64,000 nucleotides of DNA, taken from contig CM042088.1 in NCBI GenBank assembly GCA_023512835.1, positions 30,839,164-30,903,163 of the forward strand. The letters are read 5' to 3'. Source of the DNA: Taxillus chinensis. Its lineage: Eukaryota; Streptophyta; Magnoliopsida; Santalales; Loranthaceae. The notes beneath the pieces are model-generated. The model searched no databases, had not been told where the DNA came from, and saw nothing but the letters and a program-made list of their open reading frames with translations. A program made the position numbers and the translations under genes. Position 1 is the stretch's first letter; the number at the start of each line of letters is the position of its first letter. Below, one piece after another: positions 22,509-34,997 of the stretch.

Positions 22509-23690
22509 TTACCGGTTGGTGGGAACGCTATAGTAGAAGATAACATGGGCCACCATTCTTCTAAGACGTGCGACAAAGTCGGCCGAGGTTTCTCCTGTGA
22601 GTGCCCAAGTATCCTTATCTCGCAATGAGCTATCAAATAATAGCGAGACAAAAATCCCACAACTGAATTGATCAGGTTGTTGGGGAAGCTCCATTTCATT
22701 AAAGTGCACCAGAGGAAACTTGGATGTCAACAGCCCTTCTTTTCTGAGTGTAGTTTTGATTTTTTTCAAGAAACCATGGACAAGCTTCTTCTTTCGGGTG
22801 GAAAACCCATGGGCTTGGCTCGGGTCATAAAGGACGGCATGGCCCACGGTCAGGTCCAACTGCAAGAGTACAAAGTGTCGATCAAGGAGGACCGATATAA
22901 GAACCTCATGGACCTGGTGCCAAGAGCGATGTCCTTCGCTTACTCCATTCATCCGCCGTCGGAAAATATGCTCCTCTAACGGCTGCTCATATATCTCGCA
23001 CAGCATGATAGAGGTATACTCGAGCCATAGGGTAGTCATTGGGCTCACCCTCCACCACGTGTCGCATCGTACGGCAAGAATAAGTCAACGTCATCGGAAG
23101 AGAAGTACTCATCGACTAGGATACGCTGCAAATAAGATGACGTGAAGACTTCGAATCACGCGTAAAACACGCTTGCAAGGTGTCTCCATAAGTAACGGCT
23201 GAAAAGCATTGTGGCATCAGCGGTGGAGAGGGCCGGATGAAGATGAATATAGATGGGCTCCCCTAGGTTATCTTCCTGGGGGAGCTTCGATCATGAGCCG
23301 GACCACCATTGCAACGGCCGGATTAAGGGAACTAGGGCCTGTGAAGAGCCGGGGCCCCGCTGGTGGTGTGAAATAAACAGGAACCGCTGGAGGGAAGGGT
23401 GGAGCGGTGTAGGGCTCCGCCTCTTGCGGATACCGTGGATACTCCGGTGTCTCTTCGCTATGTGCGGCGTGTCTGTCGACGGGAGGTGACGGTGCGTCAA
23501 ATGGATCCTCCACAGGAGGTGTAGGAGTTTTCTTCTTCTTCTTCCCCAGGGCTTTCCAGATCTTACCAAGTAGCCCTTTGACTTCCTTCTGCTCCTTGAG
23601 GATGAGAGTTTGATTTTTCTTCAGCGGCCCGATCTCCCTGAACGGTTTCGCCTGTGCCTCATGTAGTTGAGCGTTTGCCTCCGTAAGTCT
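22509..23690 (-). pseudogene. Ulp1-like (C48) cysteine protease half of the Athila 3' gene
   Basis: The frame from 23690 starts with a lysine-rich helix (KEQKEVKGLLGKIWKALGKK), then a Pro-rich linker (PPVEDPFDAPSPPVDRHA). A stop-bounded segment 23048-22509 follows. That last segment matches the Ulp1/SENP fold: His in LLDRHFVLLQLDL (codon about 22875), Asp in AVLYDP (about 22826), Gln in LPQQPDQFSCGIFV, and Cys six residues after that Gln (about 22661). The family removes SUMO-like modifiers. Triad and oxyanion Gln are all present. Several in-frame stops lie between the linker and this domain. The assignment rests on motifs read by eye. Confidence 0.65.
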
Positions 23691-24833
23691 TCATAAGAAG
23701 CAGCAGGAGTTGGCTCCGGGGGCTTCCCATGGTCGGGCGAGATGGACGAGATGTTGCTTGTTGATCTTGAGTGATGTACTCGAGCAGCTCATCCAGTGCA
23801 GTCTTGTGATGTGGCCATTAGTGAAGGCCCGATTAAGAACGTCAACTTCACCGATAACTTGGCCATCGATGCCTTGGAAGAAATTGTAGATTTCCTCCTT
23901 GTGAACATTGAACCGCATGTACATGGCGTCAACTGGAAGATGTCTTTGTCGGCGGGCATTCATGGGAGTGGAGGTGTCCCTAAACCGCTCGGTGGGTCGC
24001 TCCATATGCACGCTATGACGTGAAGGCCGTGGTGCGACGTGGATACTATCTCCCCATTTGCCCTTGTAGCTAACTTCTAAGGCACCCTCCTGGATGGAGA
24101 ACTCGTAACCGCAGGTTATCCGGGAAAACAGATGGGGACTACTTGAGCACCGAGATGACCATATTGATATTGCGAAGCATGCTAAGTAGTCGACCACATA
24201 AACATTTATGAATGTCCCGTTTCCATAATTTAAAATTTTCAGCAGCCCAATCAATGTGTAACTGACGATCGATGCAAAACAGAAACTCCAAATGGGACTT
24301 AGGAACCGAATCTACGCCACTAGTCCCTGAATAACGAAGCACCTCCCTACCAAATTGGCAAGGCAACGGTATTTCCCATGAAATCCGTTTTTAGTAAATT
24401 GCCGACGTTTCCCAAATTCCTTATTATCTTGTAAAGCTCTACCATAATCTCCTAAGGTCAACGCAGGCTTTGCATGCATGGGATTTGGCATATCAAAGCG
24501 ATCTCTCAACATAGCAGGAGAAATAGAAATTAAGACACCTTGAACCTCCCCAATTATCTCATCATCTTCCTCATTGATATAGACTGAATTATAAAAGTCT
24601 AACATGGCAGGGTAATACAAATCACTGCGAGCGTATACTAACCTTCTCAGTCCCAACGCTTGCACCTTGGTCATAACTTCTTCAGTCCAGTCAAGGGTGG
24701 AGGACTCCAGGATCTCCCAATCAAGCACATTCCCCACGAAGATAGTGTTGGCGTCTCTCAATGCCGAAGGCATAGAGGTGGTAGAGGCTTCAGGACTGCC
24801 TTCTCCTTGGGGGGCTCTCCTTGTGTGCACCAT
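23691..24833 (-). pseudogene. N-terminal half of the Athila 3' gene, plant transposon-associated domain
   Basis: Begins at an ATG (24831-24833) with MVHTRRAPQGEGSPEAS. It then holds a globular region with GLRRLVYARSDLYYPAMLDFYN and MLRDRFDMPNP, resembling the putative plant transposon protein domain found with Athila-type elements (PF20167-like). It changes frame near 24320-24140, then continues with SIQEGALEVSYKGKWGD and a region that leads into the protease half. It occupies the position where some Athila elements have an envelope-like gene, but I see no signal peptide or membrane segment. Function unknown. Confidence 0.55.
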
Positions 24834-25846
24834 GACTAACCAGAGAAGGAATTTGCTCTCAGCAAGAAGGAAGAGGAAAGTATGAGATGTGAGTTTGAAG
24901 CCTGGAACCCATCCCTATTTATAGTGATTCACCACAAGGGTAAAAGACGAAAAGAACCCTCTTAAAGTGCTCCATTATTTTCACGTGTAGAACAAAGAAG
25001 ACTCTAGAAGATGCCTGCTAGCTCCCACCGAAATCTCAGATTGATTGGACAACTATAGGTGTGCACGTGAAAATCATGTTTTCACGGGCATGGCTTGGAT
25101 GAATCTAGACACGTCCAGCTGTCGTCCACCAAATTTTTAGCTCGAAAAGACGCTTCTATCCTTGTGCACGCGAAAAGCCTTCTCACGGTTAGGTCTCAGA
25201 AAGGTCTAGAGGATGCCAGTTGCCTTCGTGTAATTTTTCAGATCAATTGGACCATCCTACCCTTGTGCACACGAAAAGTCTTCTCACGGTCAGGGTCTTT
25301 TTTGTCCAAATTTCACCAGCAGGTCACGAATGAACTGTAGAGTCAGTATACATGTGCACATGACAAACTCTTTTTCACGGGCAAGCTGGTTGACACCCTT
25401 ACTGAAGCCTAATGTTGTTGAAATTTGACAGACTAGTAGCCTATCTCCCAAGGACAAAAACGTGTCAGTTAGTGGGCCCAAAATACCATCTCATAATCCA
25501 TAACGTCATCTCCTTGGGTTGGCAATAGATTGGAGTGGGCCCCTCTGATTCAATTCAACTGGGCTTGGATGTGGGCCTTAGAAAAGTTATCTAAAGTTCT
25601 GATACACAGGCCCAAGTAAGCCCAAGCAGACATAAGTTCCATCAAGAAATATGTGCCTAGGCCCTGGTTCAAATGCTGCAAATAAAATTAAAACAAAGCA
25701 GATATGCACTCCCTACCAAATTATAGGTTAAGGCAAAAATAAAAATATCCCAATAAAATAAAATCGAATAAAAAGGAAAATAAATCACCATGGGTTGCCT
25801 CCCATGAAGCGCTGAGTTTAGGTCTTTAGCTTGACCGTCCCCTCTG
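24834..25846 (-). other. Athila spacer between integrase and 3' gene, with CACGTG-like repeats
   Basis: Non-coding. It contains four spaced inverted repeats related to TGCACGTGA...TCACG(T/G)GCA at 25062-25090, 25164-25188, 25265-25290 and 25353-25383, about 90-100 bp apart, each in a similar context. The sequence just upstream of the 3' gene (24900-24960) has a minus-strand TATA-like CTATAAATAGG (24918-24928). This could be an internal promoter for the 3' gene. Confidence 0.6.
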
Positions 25847-27238
25847 TCAAGTTGTGCTCAGAGTGAAATGATCAACCTCCTTAACATGATCCTGAATGTA
25901 GTATGGCTTCACACGCTGACCATTTACTTTGAATATTTGCCCAGAGGTTGATTTGAGTTCAACACTGCCAAATGGGAAAACCATTGTAACAGTGAAAGGC
26001 CCCATCCACTTAGATCACAGCTTCCCAGGGAAGAGTTTAAGTCTGGAATTAAAGAGAAGCACCTTCTGCCCTGGTTCAACAGTAGAGGGGCTGATCTTCT
26101 TATCATGTCAGAGCTTAGACCTCTCCTTGTACAGCTTAGTACTCTCATAGGCATTGAAGCGAAATTCCTCCAACTCATTTAGTTGGTGCAATCGTAGTTC
26201 AGCAGCAACATTGGGATCCAGGTTCAACTTTTTAACTGCCCAAAATGCTTTGTGTTCCAATTCAACAGGCAAGTGGCAGGCCTTTCCATACAGTAGATGA
26301 TAAGGAGACATTCCAATGGGCATTTTGAATGCTGTGCGGTAAGCCCACAACGCCTCATCGAGTTTTAGAGACCAATCTTTTCGGTCGCCTCCCACTGTTT
26401 TTTCCAAAATGTGCTTGATCTCACGGTTTGAGACTTCAGCTTGACCATTTGCTTGTGGATGATAGGCTAAGGTGCGCCTATGTTGAACTCCACATTTGTT
26501 TAAGAGCTTGTCGAAAAGCTTATTACAGAAGTGACTCCCTTCATCACTGATAATTGCTCTAAGTGTTCCAAACCTGCAGAATATGTTGCAGCAAAGGAAC
26601 TTGGTAACCACTTGAGCATCATTCTTCCTAGTGGGTATAGCTTCAACCCACTTTGAGAGGTAATCAACAGCTAGAAGGATGTAGGAAAACCCATCTGATG
26701 GTGGGAAAGGTCCCATGAAATCGATTCCCCATATGTCAAAAAGTTCTATTGGCATAATGCCAGTTTGGGGCATCTCTTGCTTCCTTGTAATCCCTCCTGT
26801 TCTTTGACACTGATCACATGACTTAACAAAGGTGTATGTGTCCGTGAACATGGTTGGCCAGTAAAACCCACTTTGTAGGATCTTTGCCACCGTTCTTTGC
26901 ACTCCTAAATGGCCAGCATAGTCAGATGAATGACAATGCGTCAGTATGCTGTCCACTTCCTCTTCTAGCACACATTTTCTGATGATCTGATCAGCACATT
27001 GCCTGTATAGAACAGGCTCATCCCAAATGTATCTTCTGGCATTAAAGAGGAACCTCTTCTTCTCCTGATAAGTGAACTCGGTAGGTACATAGTCACATGC
27101 ATGGTAGTTCACGATATCAGCAAACCATGGCGTCTTTGCTTCAGCTACAAAGAGCTGCTCATCAAGGAAGGTGTCAGAAATAGTAGCACCTTGAGTACTA
27201 CCTTCCCCTAGCTCCAGCCTTGACAAATGGTCTGCCAC
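25847..27238 (-). pseudogene. Athila integrase
   Basis: The zinc domain has spaced His residues ([10 protein letters not shown]) and CDQCQR. The core has Asp in WGIDFMGPF, Asp in IISDEGSHF and Glu in [13 protein letters not shown], a complete DDE set. The frame ends at 26108, but after a frameshift the C-terminal domain continues with [18 protein letters not shown], contains a TGA where the family usually has Arg, and ends at 25847. Length and motifs match Athila integrase. It catalyses insertion. Confidence 0.92.
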
Positions 27239-27567
27239 AAGGTGTTGGAAGTCCCCTTCAAGTCTTTAATCTCCAGATCGAACTCTTGGAGTAACAAAAC
27301 CCATCTGATCAACCTGGGTTTCGCATCCTTCTTGCTGAACAAGTATCTCAAGGCAGCGTGGTTGGTATAAACAATGACCTTAGTGCCCAAAAGATATGAC
27401 CAAAACTTATCACAAGCAAACACCACAGCAAGTAACTCCTTCTCTGTAGTGGTGTAATTGAGCTGGGCCTCATTGAGTGTGCGACTGGCATAATATATTG
27501 TCCTAAAAACCTTGTCCCGTTTCTGCCCAAGCACCACTCCGACTGGAAAGTCACTCGCATCACACAT
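27208..27567 (-). pseudogene. Athila RNase H
   Basis: Starts at [15 protein letters not shown] and continues with [20 protein letters not shown] and [10 protein letters not shown], the RT-linked RNase H. It overlaps the integrase frame at 27208-27238. The segment that normally links RT to RNase H is missing about ten residues, and this small deletion creates the frame break at 27567. Confidence 0.9.
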
Positions 27568-29810
27568 TAGCTCACCGGTGCTGAACTGAGCTTCTCTTTC
27601 AGCACTGTAAAGGCCTGAAGGCAGTCTTCTGAAAATACGAAAGGAACATCCTTCTCTAAAAGCATGCTTAGGGGCTTGGCAATTTTTGAGAAATCTTTGA
27701 TGAACCGCTGATAAAGCCCTGCATGACCCAGAAAGCTCTGGATGCCCTTCACATTGGTCGGAGGAGGTAGACTCTCAATGGTGGAGATTTTTACTCTATC
27801 TACTTCCAACCCAGCTGCGGACACTCTATGCCCAAGGACGACTCCTTCCTTGACCATGAAGTGACACTTTTCCCAGTTCAAGGCCAGGTCCTTTTCCTTG
27901 CATCGGATCAACACGGTTTCCAGATTTCTGAGGCAGATGGAAAAAGATGAACCAAATACCAAGAAGTCATCCATAAAGACTTCCATAATGTCCTCTACTA
28001 ACCCTTGAAAAATTGCCATCATACACCTATGGAAAGTAGCAGGTGCGTTGTAGAGACCAAATGGCATACGCCTGAAAGCATACGTGCCAAAAGGGCACGT
28101 GAATGTAGTCTTCTCTTGATCCTCCGGGGCAACTGCTATCTGGTTGTATCCAGAATAACCGTCCAGAAAACAATAATACGGGTAGCCAGCTAACCGATCT
28201 AGCATTTGATCAATGAAAGGTAACGGAAAGTGGTCCTTACGCGTGGCTTTATTCAGCTTGCGGTAGTCGATGCACATGCGCCACCCGGTCACTGTGTGGG
28301 ATGGAATGAGCTCGTTCTTCTCATTGCGTATCACTGTCATGCCGCCCTTCTTGGGAACCACTTGCACTGGACTAACCCAGGAGCTATCTGAAATGGCATA
28401 TATGATGCCCGCTTTCCTCCACTTCAGAATCTCCTTGCCAACAAATTCCTTCATTGCAGGATTGAGCCTGCGTTGACGCTCTACAGTAGGAGTATAAGAC
28501 TCCTCCATCAGTATCTTGTGCATGCAGACCGCTGGACTTATACCTTTTATATCATCCAGAGACCACCCCAGGGCCTGCTTATGCTCTCTTAAGACTTTTA
28601 GTAGCTGTCTAGTTTCTTCTACTGTTAAGGATGCAGCTACTATCACAGGGTAACGCCCTTGTGTATCCAAAAACTCGTACCTCAGATGTTCTGGGAGTTG
28701 CTTCAGGACTGGCAAGGGTTCCGTGATTGCTGAGGATTCAGTTGAGGAAGGCTGCTGCTCAGTTTGGTCTTTCAGCACTTCATAAGTCTCTTCCGGTTCC
28801 GCCTCAGCAAAATCCACCTGCTGCAATTCGTGATCCAAGCTTTCAGTGATCAAGCTTTCTTCGAAGTAGCTATCCACGAATTCAGCAATCTGATCAATCC
28901 AATAGCAGCTGGAATGATCATTCACCTTGTGCATCGAACGCTCCATGTTGAACACCACTGCGTCTTCATCCACACGCAGCGTCAACTCCCCTGAGTTTAC
29001 ATTGATCAAGGCCCTTCCGGTACTCAAAAATGGCCTTCCAAGAATCAGTTGGACTCCTTTATCTTCCTCCATTTCTGAAACAACAAAGTCCACTGGGAAG
29101 ATAAAGCGATCCACCTTGATTAAAACATCTTCAATGATGCCCGCCGGCTTTGGCATCAGATTTATTCCAGTCAAGCCCAGTCGCCGATAGATGGACATTG
29201 GCATCAGATTTATACTCGCCCCTAAATCACATAGGGCTTGCTCCAATTGCGAGGTGCCAATGGTGCAGGTCAGAGTGAAACTACCCGGATCTTTAAGCTT
29301 GGGTGGTAGCTTGTGCTCCACCACTGCACTGATGTCATTTGTGAGAGCCACTATCTCACAATCAGTGTAGCTTCTCCTTTTGGACAGTAGATCCTTTAAA
29401 AATTTGACATATCCAGGCATTTGTTCCAAGGCTTCTATGAATGGGATGTTCACCTCCAGCTTCTTGAATACATCTAAAAATTTCTGGAACTGGGCATCTA
29501 ATTTCTTTTTTCTCAGCCTTTGCGGATACGGCATAGGAGGTTTATACGGAATGGGAGAGCTAACTTCAGGCTGACGGACTGTCGGTTGACTAATCCCAAC
29601 CTTTTCCTTCTGGTCCTTACGCTGCTCAGCATCTCCTTCTTTAGCTTCCTCCTTGGGCATCTCGTTCGACTCCTCTTTGTTTGGCTCGATTTTCTTCTCT
29701 CCATCCGGTAGTTCTTTCCCACTTCTAAGCATTATAGCTTTGCATTGCTCCCTTGGTTTGACCTCCGTATTCTTTGGGAAAAGTGTTTGATGAAGATGGC
29801 CTAACCGCAT
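27567..29810 (-). pseudogene. Athila protease and reverse transcriptase
   Basis: About 747 codons. It begins with gag tail sequence (AIMLRSGKELPDG), then an acidic/lysine region. The retropepsin region follows, with CDLGASINLMP near 29215-29245 and LILGRPFLSTGRA near 29010-29050. RT follows with MRFGL-type MPFGLYNAPATFHRCM and the catalytic FMDDF near 27964-27978 (Phe in the first YxDD position, as usual in Athila). It is uninterrupted until the deletion at 27567. This is the best-preserved gene of the element. Confidence 0.94.
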
Positions 29811-31242
29811 TTGCTAGCCGGCCAACTGTCGCTCTATATTCTTCATGACAGCCCCAAGATCCTGGACAGAAGTGGTAAGGGACTCAATCCTTGTCTCCCC
29901 CTTACTCATTTTGTCAGTTGCTTGCTTAGCAAATTGATAAAAGAAGTTCCGCATCTCTTCATCCTTTGCCTTCTCTTTGTCTTCCTCCTTCTGTTGAGGC
30001 ATCTTCTGGAACCCAGGAGGAAGTTGTGCCTGAGATTGTTCTCCATACTGTGCTGCTCCAGTAGCAGGGACCTTATTCTGCCTTTGCCATAAGTGAGGCT
30101 GTCGTTGAAATTGGTGAGGTCCTCCCTGATTCTGGAAGTTGCTGGGCTGAGGAGGATTCTGGTACTGGTTTGGATTCTGAAATTGTCTCTGGAATCCTCC
30201 ACCTCGATTCCCAACATATTGAGCTTCTTCGTATAGCTGGGCTGCAGCAGCGTCTTCGAAGAATCGTCGTGGGTTGTTCGGCCCGCCCTCCATGCGAACA
30301 GCCATTACCGACATTTGCTCACAAGTAACTCCATCTTCCTTGTCAACTCATCGAACCGAGTTGAATTTGATGAACTTGATACCGCAGCCACCGGCTCAGC
30401 TCTAGGGCGTCTGTCATTGGACCATTGGCAGTTGGACAACGCCATTCGCTCTATGAGCTCCCTTGCCGCGAAGGCTCCATCATCATGAACGCTCCTCCAG
30501 CGGCTGCATCTATCATGCTCCTTGTATTTGCGTGCAGACCTGCATAAAAAGATTTGACTTGTAACCATTCTGGCCTGCCATGATTAGGACACCTCCTAAC
30601 CAAGTCTTTGAATCGCTCCTAGGCCTCGTATAGCGACTCATCACCGTGCTGGGTGAATTGATTTATTTGGCTCCTTAAATGAGTAACTCTTGTTGGTGGA
30701 AAGTACTTGGAGAGAAACTTCTCCACCATTTGGTCCCATGTGTGTTTGCTGCCAGCAGGTAGAGACTGGAACCAACCAAGAGCTCGGTCCTTCAGGGAAA
30801 ATGGGAAGAGTCGTAGCTTAATGGCGTCATCCGAGACTCCATTGATTTTGATGGTGTCGCAAATTTGCAAGAATCGCGCTAGATGGTTGTGTGGATCATC
30901 TAGTGCCGAGCCTCGGAATGCATCTTGCCCAACCATTTGCAGTAGCGCAAGCTTCAGCTCGAAGTTATTTGCTTGGACCGGCACCCTTCTAATGTCTGAA
31001 TACTCATTCGATAGTACAGGTCTAGCATAATCCATGAAGGTCCTCGGCTGATAACCGCCTTGGCCGTTGTGTCCCTGATCTTCTCTTGCTCTGTTTTCAG
31101 CCTTAATTTCTTCACAAAAGGTATGTAAGCCTTCCAACTGCTATTCAGCTGCAGCTAATACCCTCTGAGCCCTTCGCCGCTCTCGCAACGTCCGTTCGAT
31201 TTCGGGATCGTATGGTAATAACTCACCCCTGGTGTGACGCAT
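29811..31242 (-). pseudogene. Athila gag
   Basis: The start is best placed at the ATG 31240-31242 (MRHTRGELLPYDPEIERTL), a typical Athila gag N-terminus. An in-frame TAG lies at about 31143-31145, where CAG is expected, and splits off the next segment (31137-30619). That segment carries the Retrotrans_gag core (FSLKDRALGWFQSLPAG, KFLSKYFPP). Later pieces (30568-30305, 30314-29814) are in other frames and end in a Gln/Pro-rich region. I see no CCHC knuckle. It forms the capsid. Confidence 0.88.
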
Positions 31243-31409
31243 ACACAGAGGAATTTTCTCAAACACCTATGGTGCACCCCTGCAAAGTAGCAAAAACAAA
31301 GAGATATCAGGTAACACCGTACTAGCAAAATTACAAGAAAGTAAAAATCCAGATCACAAATAAACGTAAACACCTAATGTCACTTAGTCCTAACAACGTT
31401 TGGCTGGCC

Positions 31410-31427
31410 TCCCCGGCAACGGCGCCA
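31410..31427 (-). promoter_or_regulatory. Athila primer-binding site, tRNA-Asp
   Basis: The minus strand reads TGGCGCCGTTGCCGGGGA, exactly complementary to the 3' end of plant tRNA-Asp (...TCCCCGGCAACGGCGCCA). It lies six bases inside the 5' LTR. Confidence 0.9.
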
Positions 31428-31433
31428 AAAACT

Positions 31434-32954
31434 TAATCCGTATAAATTGTGTCTATAGGTTTTGCAGCAAGTGCACTAGTCAAGTAATAAAATGGAGTAT
31501 TAAGACTCCGGTTGTCGAACCCACAAGGAGGTAGCTAATGCTATTAAGCAGCAAGCACTAAGCTATCAAGTTGATTTTATGTCTGGATAATTGATTTTTG
31601 TTGTACAAATAGTTTGAACGAAAAATGATTAAATCCGAATGTTGGCAAGCTATTGGTATAGAAATTTCAGTGATTAAGGATCTAGGGTCACAATGTTTAC
31701 CACCCAATCGATTGTAATAGTCTGGTTATGGCTCTTGTTCTTGATTTATGTTCTAGTTCATGTTCATGTTGATTATCTCCTACCTATCTTACATTTGGTC
31801 CATGCTAAGATAGATTTAAGGCTTTTATCCCATTTGGTCCTTGTGAATAAAAGTGATCAAGGTAGATAACCAATCTAATAGTTGCAGACTTGGTCCATCA
31901 TACAATATTAAATCTAATTCACTAGTGTTCCACCCAAGACAAGGGCTAAGATTACCTAATTATGCATAAACTAGGCATTTCCATTCAAGCAAGTGAATTA
32001 AACAAGAACTGAATTCTATTTTATTGAACAACCATAACCAATATTGAATACAATTTATTGGGGGCTACATTGCTCCCCTAGACTAATAAAACTACTCCAT
32101 AATCATGACAAAAGCAATAACAATTATAGGAAAGAACATGATTACAGTACCATGACAATAAAGGAAGACCCCAAGATGAACCAGAACTCCAGCCTCCAAA
32201 GACTCCAGCGTCTGCTGCCCAAAATCACTCCTTGCCAAGGATAATCCGATCTTTTAGCAATGGCTACAGCTCTTTTCAGAACTCAGATCAGATTCTCCCA
32301 CTCAAGATCATCTACAATGCCTCCAAAGACCCCTATTTATAGGATTTAGTGAGCCAAATTAGGGTTACAAAAGGTGTGCCCTAATTATAAATGCGGTCGC
32401 AGCCAAAACGACGTCGTTTTGGTAAGTGACACTATTCGACGTTCCAGGCACAATAAAACTCAAACTACACCAAATTTGACCCTAGTTCTTTAGAGGAAAA
32501 TGATTAAATCAACAAAATACATCATTTGGAGCTCAAAAATGCCTACACGCGAGAATGAACGTGAGAAGACCCTTTTCACGTGCAGCTCCAATTCGACTCA
32601 AATTTGCTCCAAAGCTTCCTCTTGAGTTGTAGAAGGCATCCATGCAATAAAATCCTTGCACGTGAGAATGCACGTGAGAAAGCCTTTTCACGTGCACCTT
32701 GATTTTGCCTTCATTTTGTTTCCATCTTCGTCCTATAGCTTCCTCTTGAGTGTATGGAGTGATCTAGCCAAAGTGTGTGGGAAAAGGTTGCTCCAAAACC
32801 TGCCAAAAACACTCAAAAAGTACCACTATACACCAAATAGGGTCTTCCTAGGGGTTAGAGCAAATATGTGGAAAATATCATGCAAATAGGTACAAAACAT
32901 ACGCTAAAACACCCTATATAAGGTCTAGGATAACGGCATAAATGCACATTATCA
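31434..32954 (-). repeat. Athila 5' LTR
   Basis: 1521 bp, the partner of 19675-21170. It carries the perfect palindrome at 32403-32422, a minus-strand TATA-like CTATAAATAG at about 32332-32342 and CACGTG inverted repeats at about 32543-32584 and 32657-32695. As the 5' LTR it would drive transcription leftward. Confidence 0.95.
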
Positions 32955-34992
32955 CATGCCTCCCTTTGCTCTCTCTCTTTTTCTTTCTTTCTTTGTTTTT
33001 TTTTTGGCTATACTTTACATATTACAACATACACATATACAAAAGAAAGGGAAATACAAGGAAAACACAACGCATACCAATAAAAGATAAAGAAATACAA
33101 GGAAATTACATCAAGTATCAATATAAATAAGCTGAAAAGTAATGAATAAATAAAGACTGAACCGACTTTGGGGCTTGCAACACTAGTCTCCTATTTGAGC
33201 TCCTGTCTGCGTTGATAGCCACTTGCTCGAAGTAGAACCACCAAATTCCTGTAAAAGACAGAGAGAATCTGGGAGAGTTTTTGATTTTTCATTTTGGGAA
33301 AGGGAGCTCATAAAGGAAAGGGAGGAGAATGGAAGGAGTTTTCCTTCTTTTTATTTTGGAAAAAGGCTTTGGTGTAGATCTGGGCAGGCGTTAAAGGCTC
33401 TGGGCGTTGTTTTTTTTTTTTTGGATGAATCTGGGTGTTTTTCTTTCTTTCTTTTTTTCAGGGAGCTGGGTATGAAGATGGCAGCAGGGATTAGGAAAAA
33501 AAAAAGAGTCGTATCAAGGTATCAGGGAAGGCTGGAAGTGAATGGGTGATATCTGGTTTCAAAATGGCAAAAGGTTGGTTTTTTTTTAATACAGGAGTTG
33601 GGCGAAAATGGCAGCAAATCTGGGCATTTTCTGGGACTCCTCTTTTTTCTGTGCGTCAATCCCCTCTTTTTTTTTCTACCAAACCTCTCTTCTTTTTCTC
33701 TTGGCCGATCCTCTCTTCTTTTTTCTGGGACTGAACTATGTTTTCTTTTTTTTTCTTTGCCGTACTCTTTTTCTCTTGGCCGAACCCTCTTTTTTCTCTC
33801 TTCCCCTCAACTCTCTTTTTTGTGTGGACGAATCTCGGGCGTGATCCCTTTTTTCGTTGGAGAGGATACTGGTTTTAAAGAGATTTGGCTGCATCTCATT
33901 AATTGCTGCATTTAATGCTTTGTCGAGTGTATTATTAATCCCAGCTTTATTAATTTGATGATTCTATGCTTTGTCGGGTGGACTATCGATCTATGATTGC
34001 CTTTTTTGGTCTTTTATTGACACATGTGACTGACAGGCGTTGAAAAGCATCTTTGATAACATTGCCAGCTAATACAATGTGTCTCGTGAGCAGCCAGCGA
34101 GAAAGCCAGCGAGAGGGGCCAAACAGCGAAGGTCAGAGGTCAAAGGGTCAGAATGTCGGCGGGTCGGAGTGTCGACAGGTCGAAGTGTCGGCAGGTCGAA
34201 GTTTCGATGGGTCGAATGTCAACAGTCAACGGGTCGTAGTGTCGGCAGGTCGAAATGTCGGCAGGGTCAAAGGGTCGAAGGCTCACAGGGTTTGAAGGTC
34301 AAGGGTCGAAGGGTCGAAGGTCGGAGTGTCGGCAGGTTGGAGGTTTACAGGTTTCGAGGCTTCGAATCTTCGATGCTTCGAGGCTTCGATGCTTTGATGC
34401 TTCGAGGCTTCAAGGCTTCGAGGTTGCGAGGCTTCGAGGCTTCGAGCGTTCAGGGCTTCGAGGGTCAACGGGTCGAAGTGTCGGCAGGTCGAGGTCAACG
34501 GTCAACGGTCAACCCCCGAAGCTTTTTTTTTAATTACCTTTTTACCCTCACCCAAAATGCAAAAATGGACGACCTTTTAGGGATGGTTTGGGAAGACCCG
34601 TATTCGCCTAAATAGACATTTCAGACTATTCCTCATGTGCACATTTTCGGGCCATTTGACCAGGGGCATTGACCATCTTTTGGCAGGTTTGACTTTTTCC
34701 AACGAAAGTTGTTTTGGCCATAACTTCTTCGTTTTTCATCGGAATTGAGCCCAGTCAAGTGCGTTATTCTCCAAATTTCCTCCTCTATCCCCTAGTATGG
34801 TCTTGGGGTACTTCAGGGGCTTGTACCAATCGTTATCCATTTTGGGCTTCTCGGTTCATGTCAATGCATCCATCTTGTATAAATCGCAGGGAATCTCTAA
34901 GGACCTGTTGAACAAGGTATATGGCATGGGCAAAAAGGCATATATATCAAATGGGTTTAGTATGTCCAACCCGAACAAAATGGGGTCCAACA
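32955..34992 (-). repeat. Ogre 5' LTR, right fragment
   Basis: Continues the Ogre LTR after Athila and starts with the duplicated CATGC. It matches 3213-5213, including the T-rich tracts and the TCGAAG minisatellite (about 34130-34515), and ends GTCCAACA at 34992 before the GCTTC duplication. Confidence 0.93.
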
Positions 34993-34997
34993 GCTTC

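Larger units (their letters stand above)
19675..32954 (-). mobile_element. Athila-type Ty3/gypsy retrotransposon, structurally complete
   Basis: Minus-strand element with LTRs 19675-21170 and 31434-32954 and target duplication CATGC (19670-19674 and 32955-32959). It has a tRNA-Asp primer site, gag, protease, RT with FMDDF, RNase H, integrase, and a long 3' gene in the env position. A hand comparison of the LTRs gives roughly 35 single-base differences in 1.5 kb, mostly transitions, plus one 25-bp indel, so it is fairly young. It inserted into the Ogre 5' LTR and is therefore younger than Ogre. Every gene has at least one break. Confidence 0.95.
2468..34992 (-). mobile_element. Ogre/Tat-lineage Ty3/gypsy retrotransposon with nested insertions
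   Basis: Minus-strand element bounded by target duplication GCTTC. LTRs are 2468-5213 and 18941-19674 plus 32955-34992. Diagnostic features are the tRNA-Arg-type primer site, an extra ORF1 upstream of gag, a G-patch after protease, an intron-like gap between protease and RT, and a second RNase H after the RT RNase H. LTRs are about 2.75 kb. Without nested insertions the element is about 17 kb. It hosts a chromovirus solo LTR (12307-14564) and a full Athila element (19675-32954). Stops and frameshifts in most genes make it non-autonomous now. Confidence 0.93.

Noticed and set aside
22509..24833. Classical envelope glycoprotein
   Set aside because: No signal peptide, membrane-spanning segment or furin-like site was seen; the tail instead fits a Ulp1-like protease.
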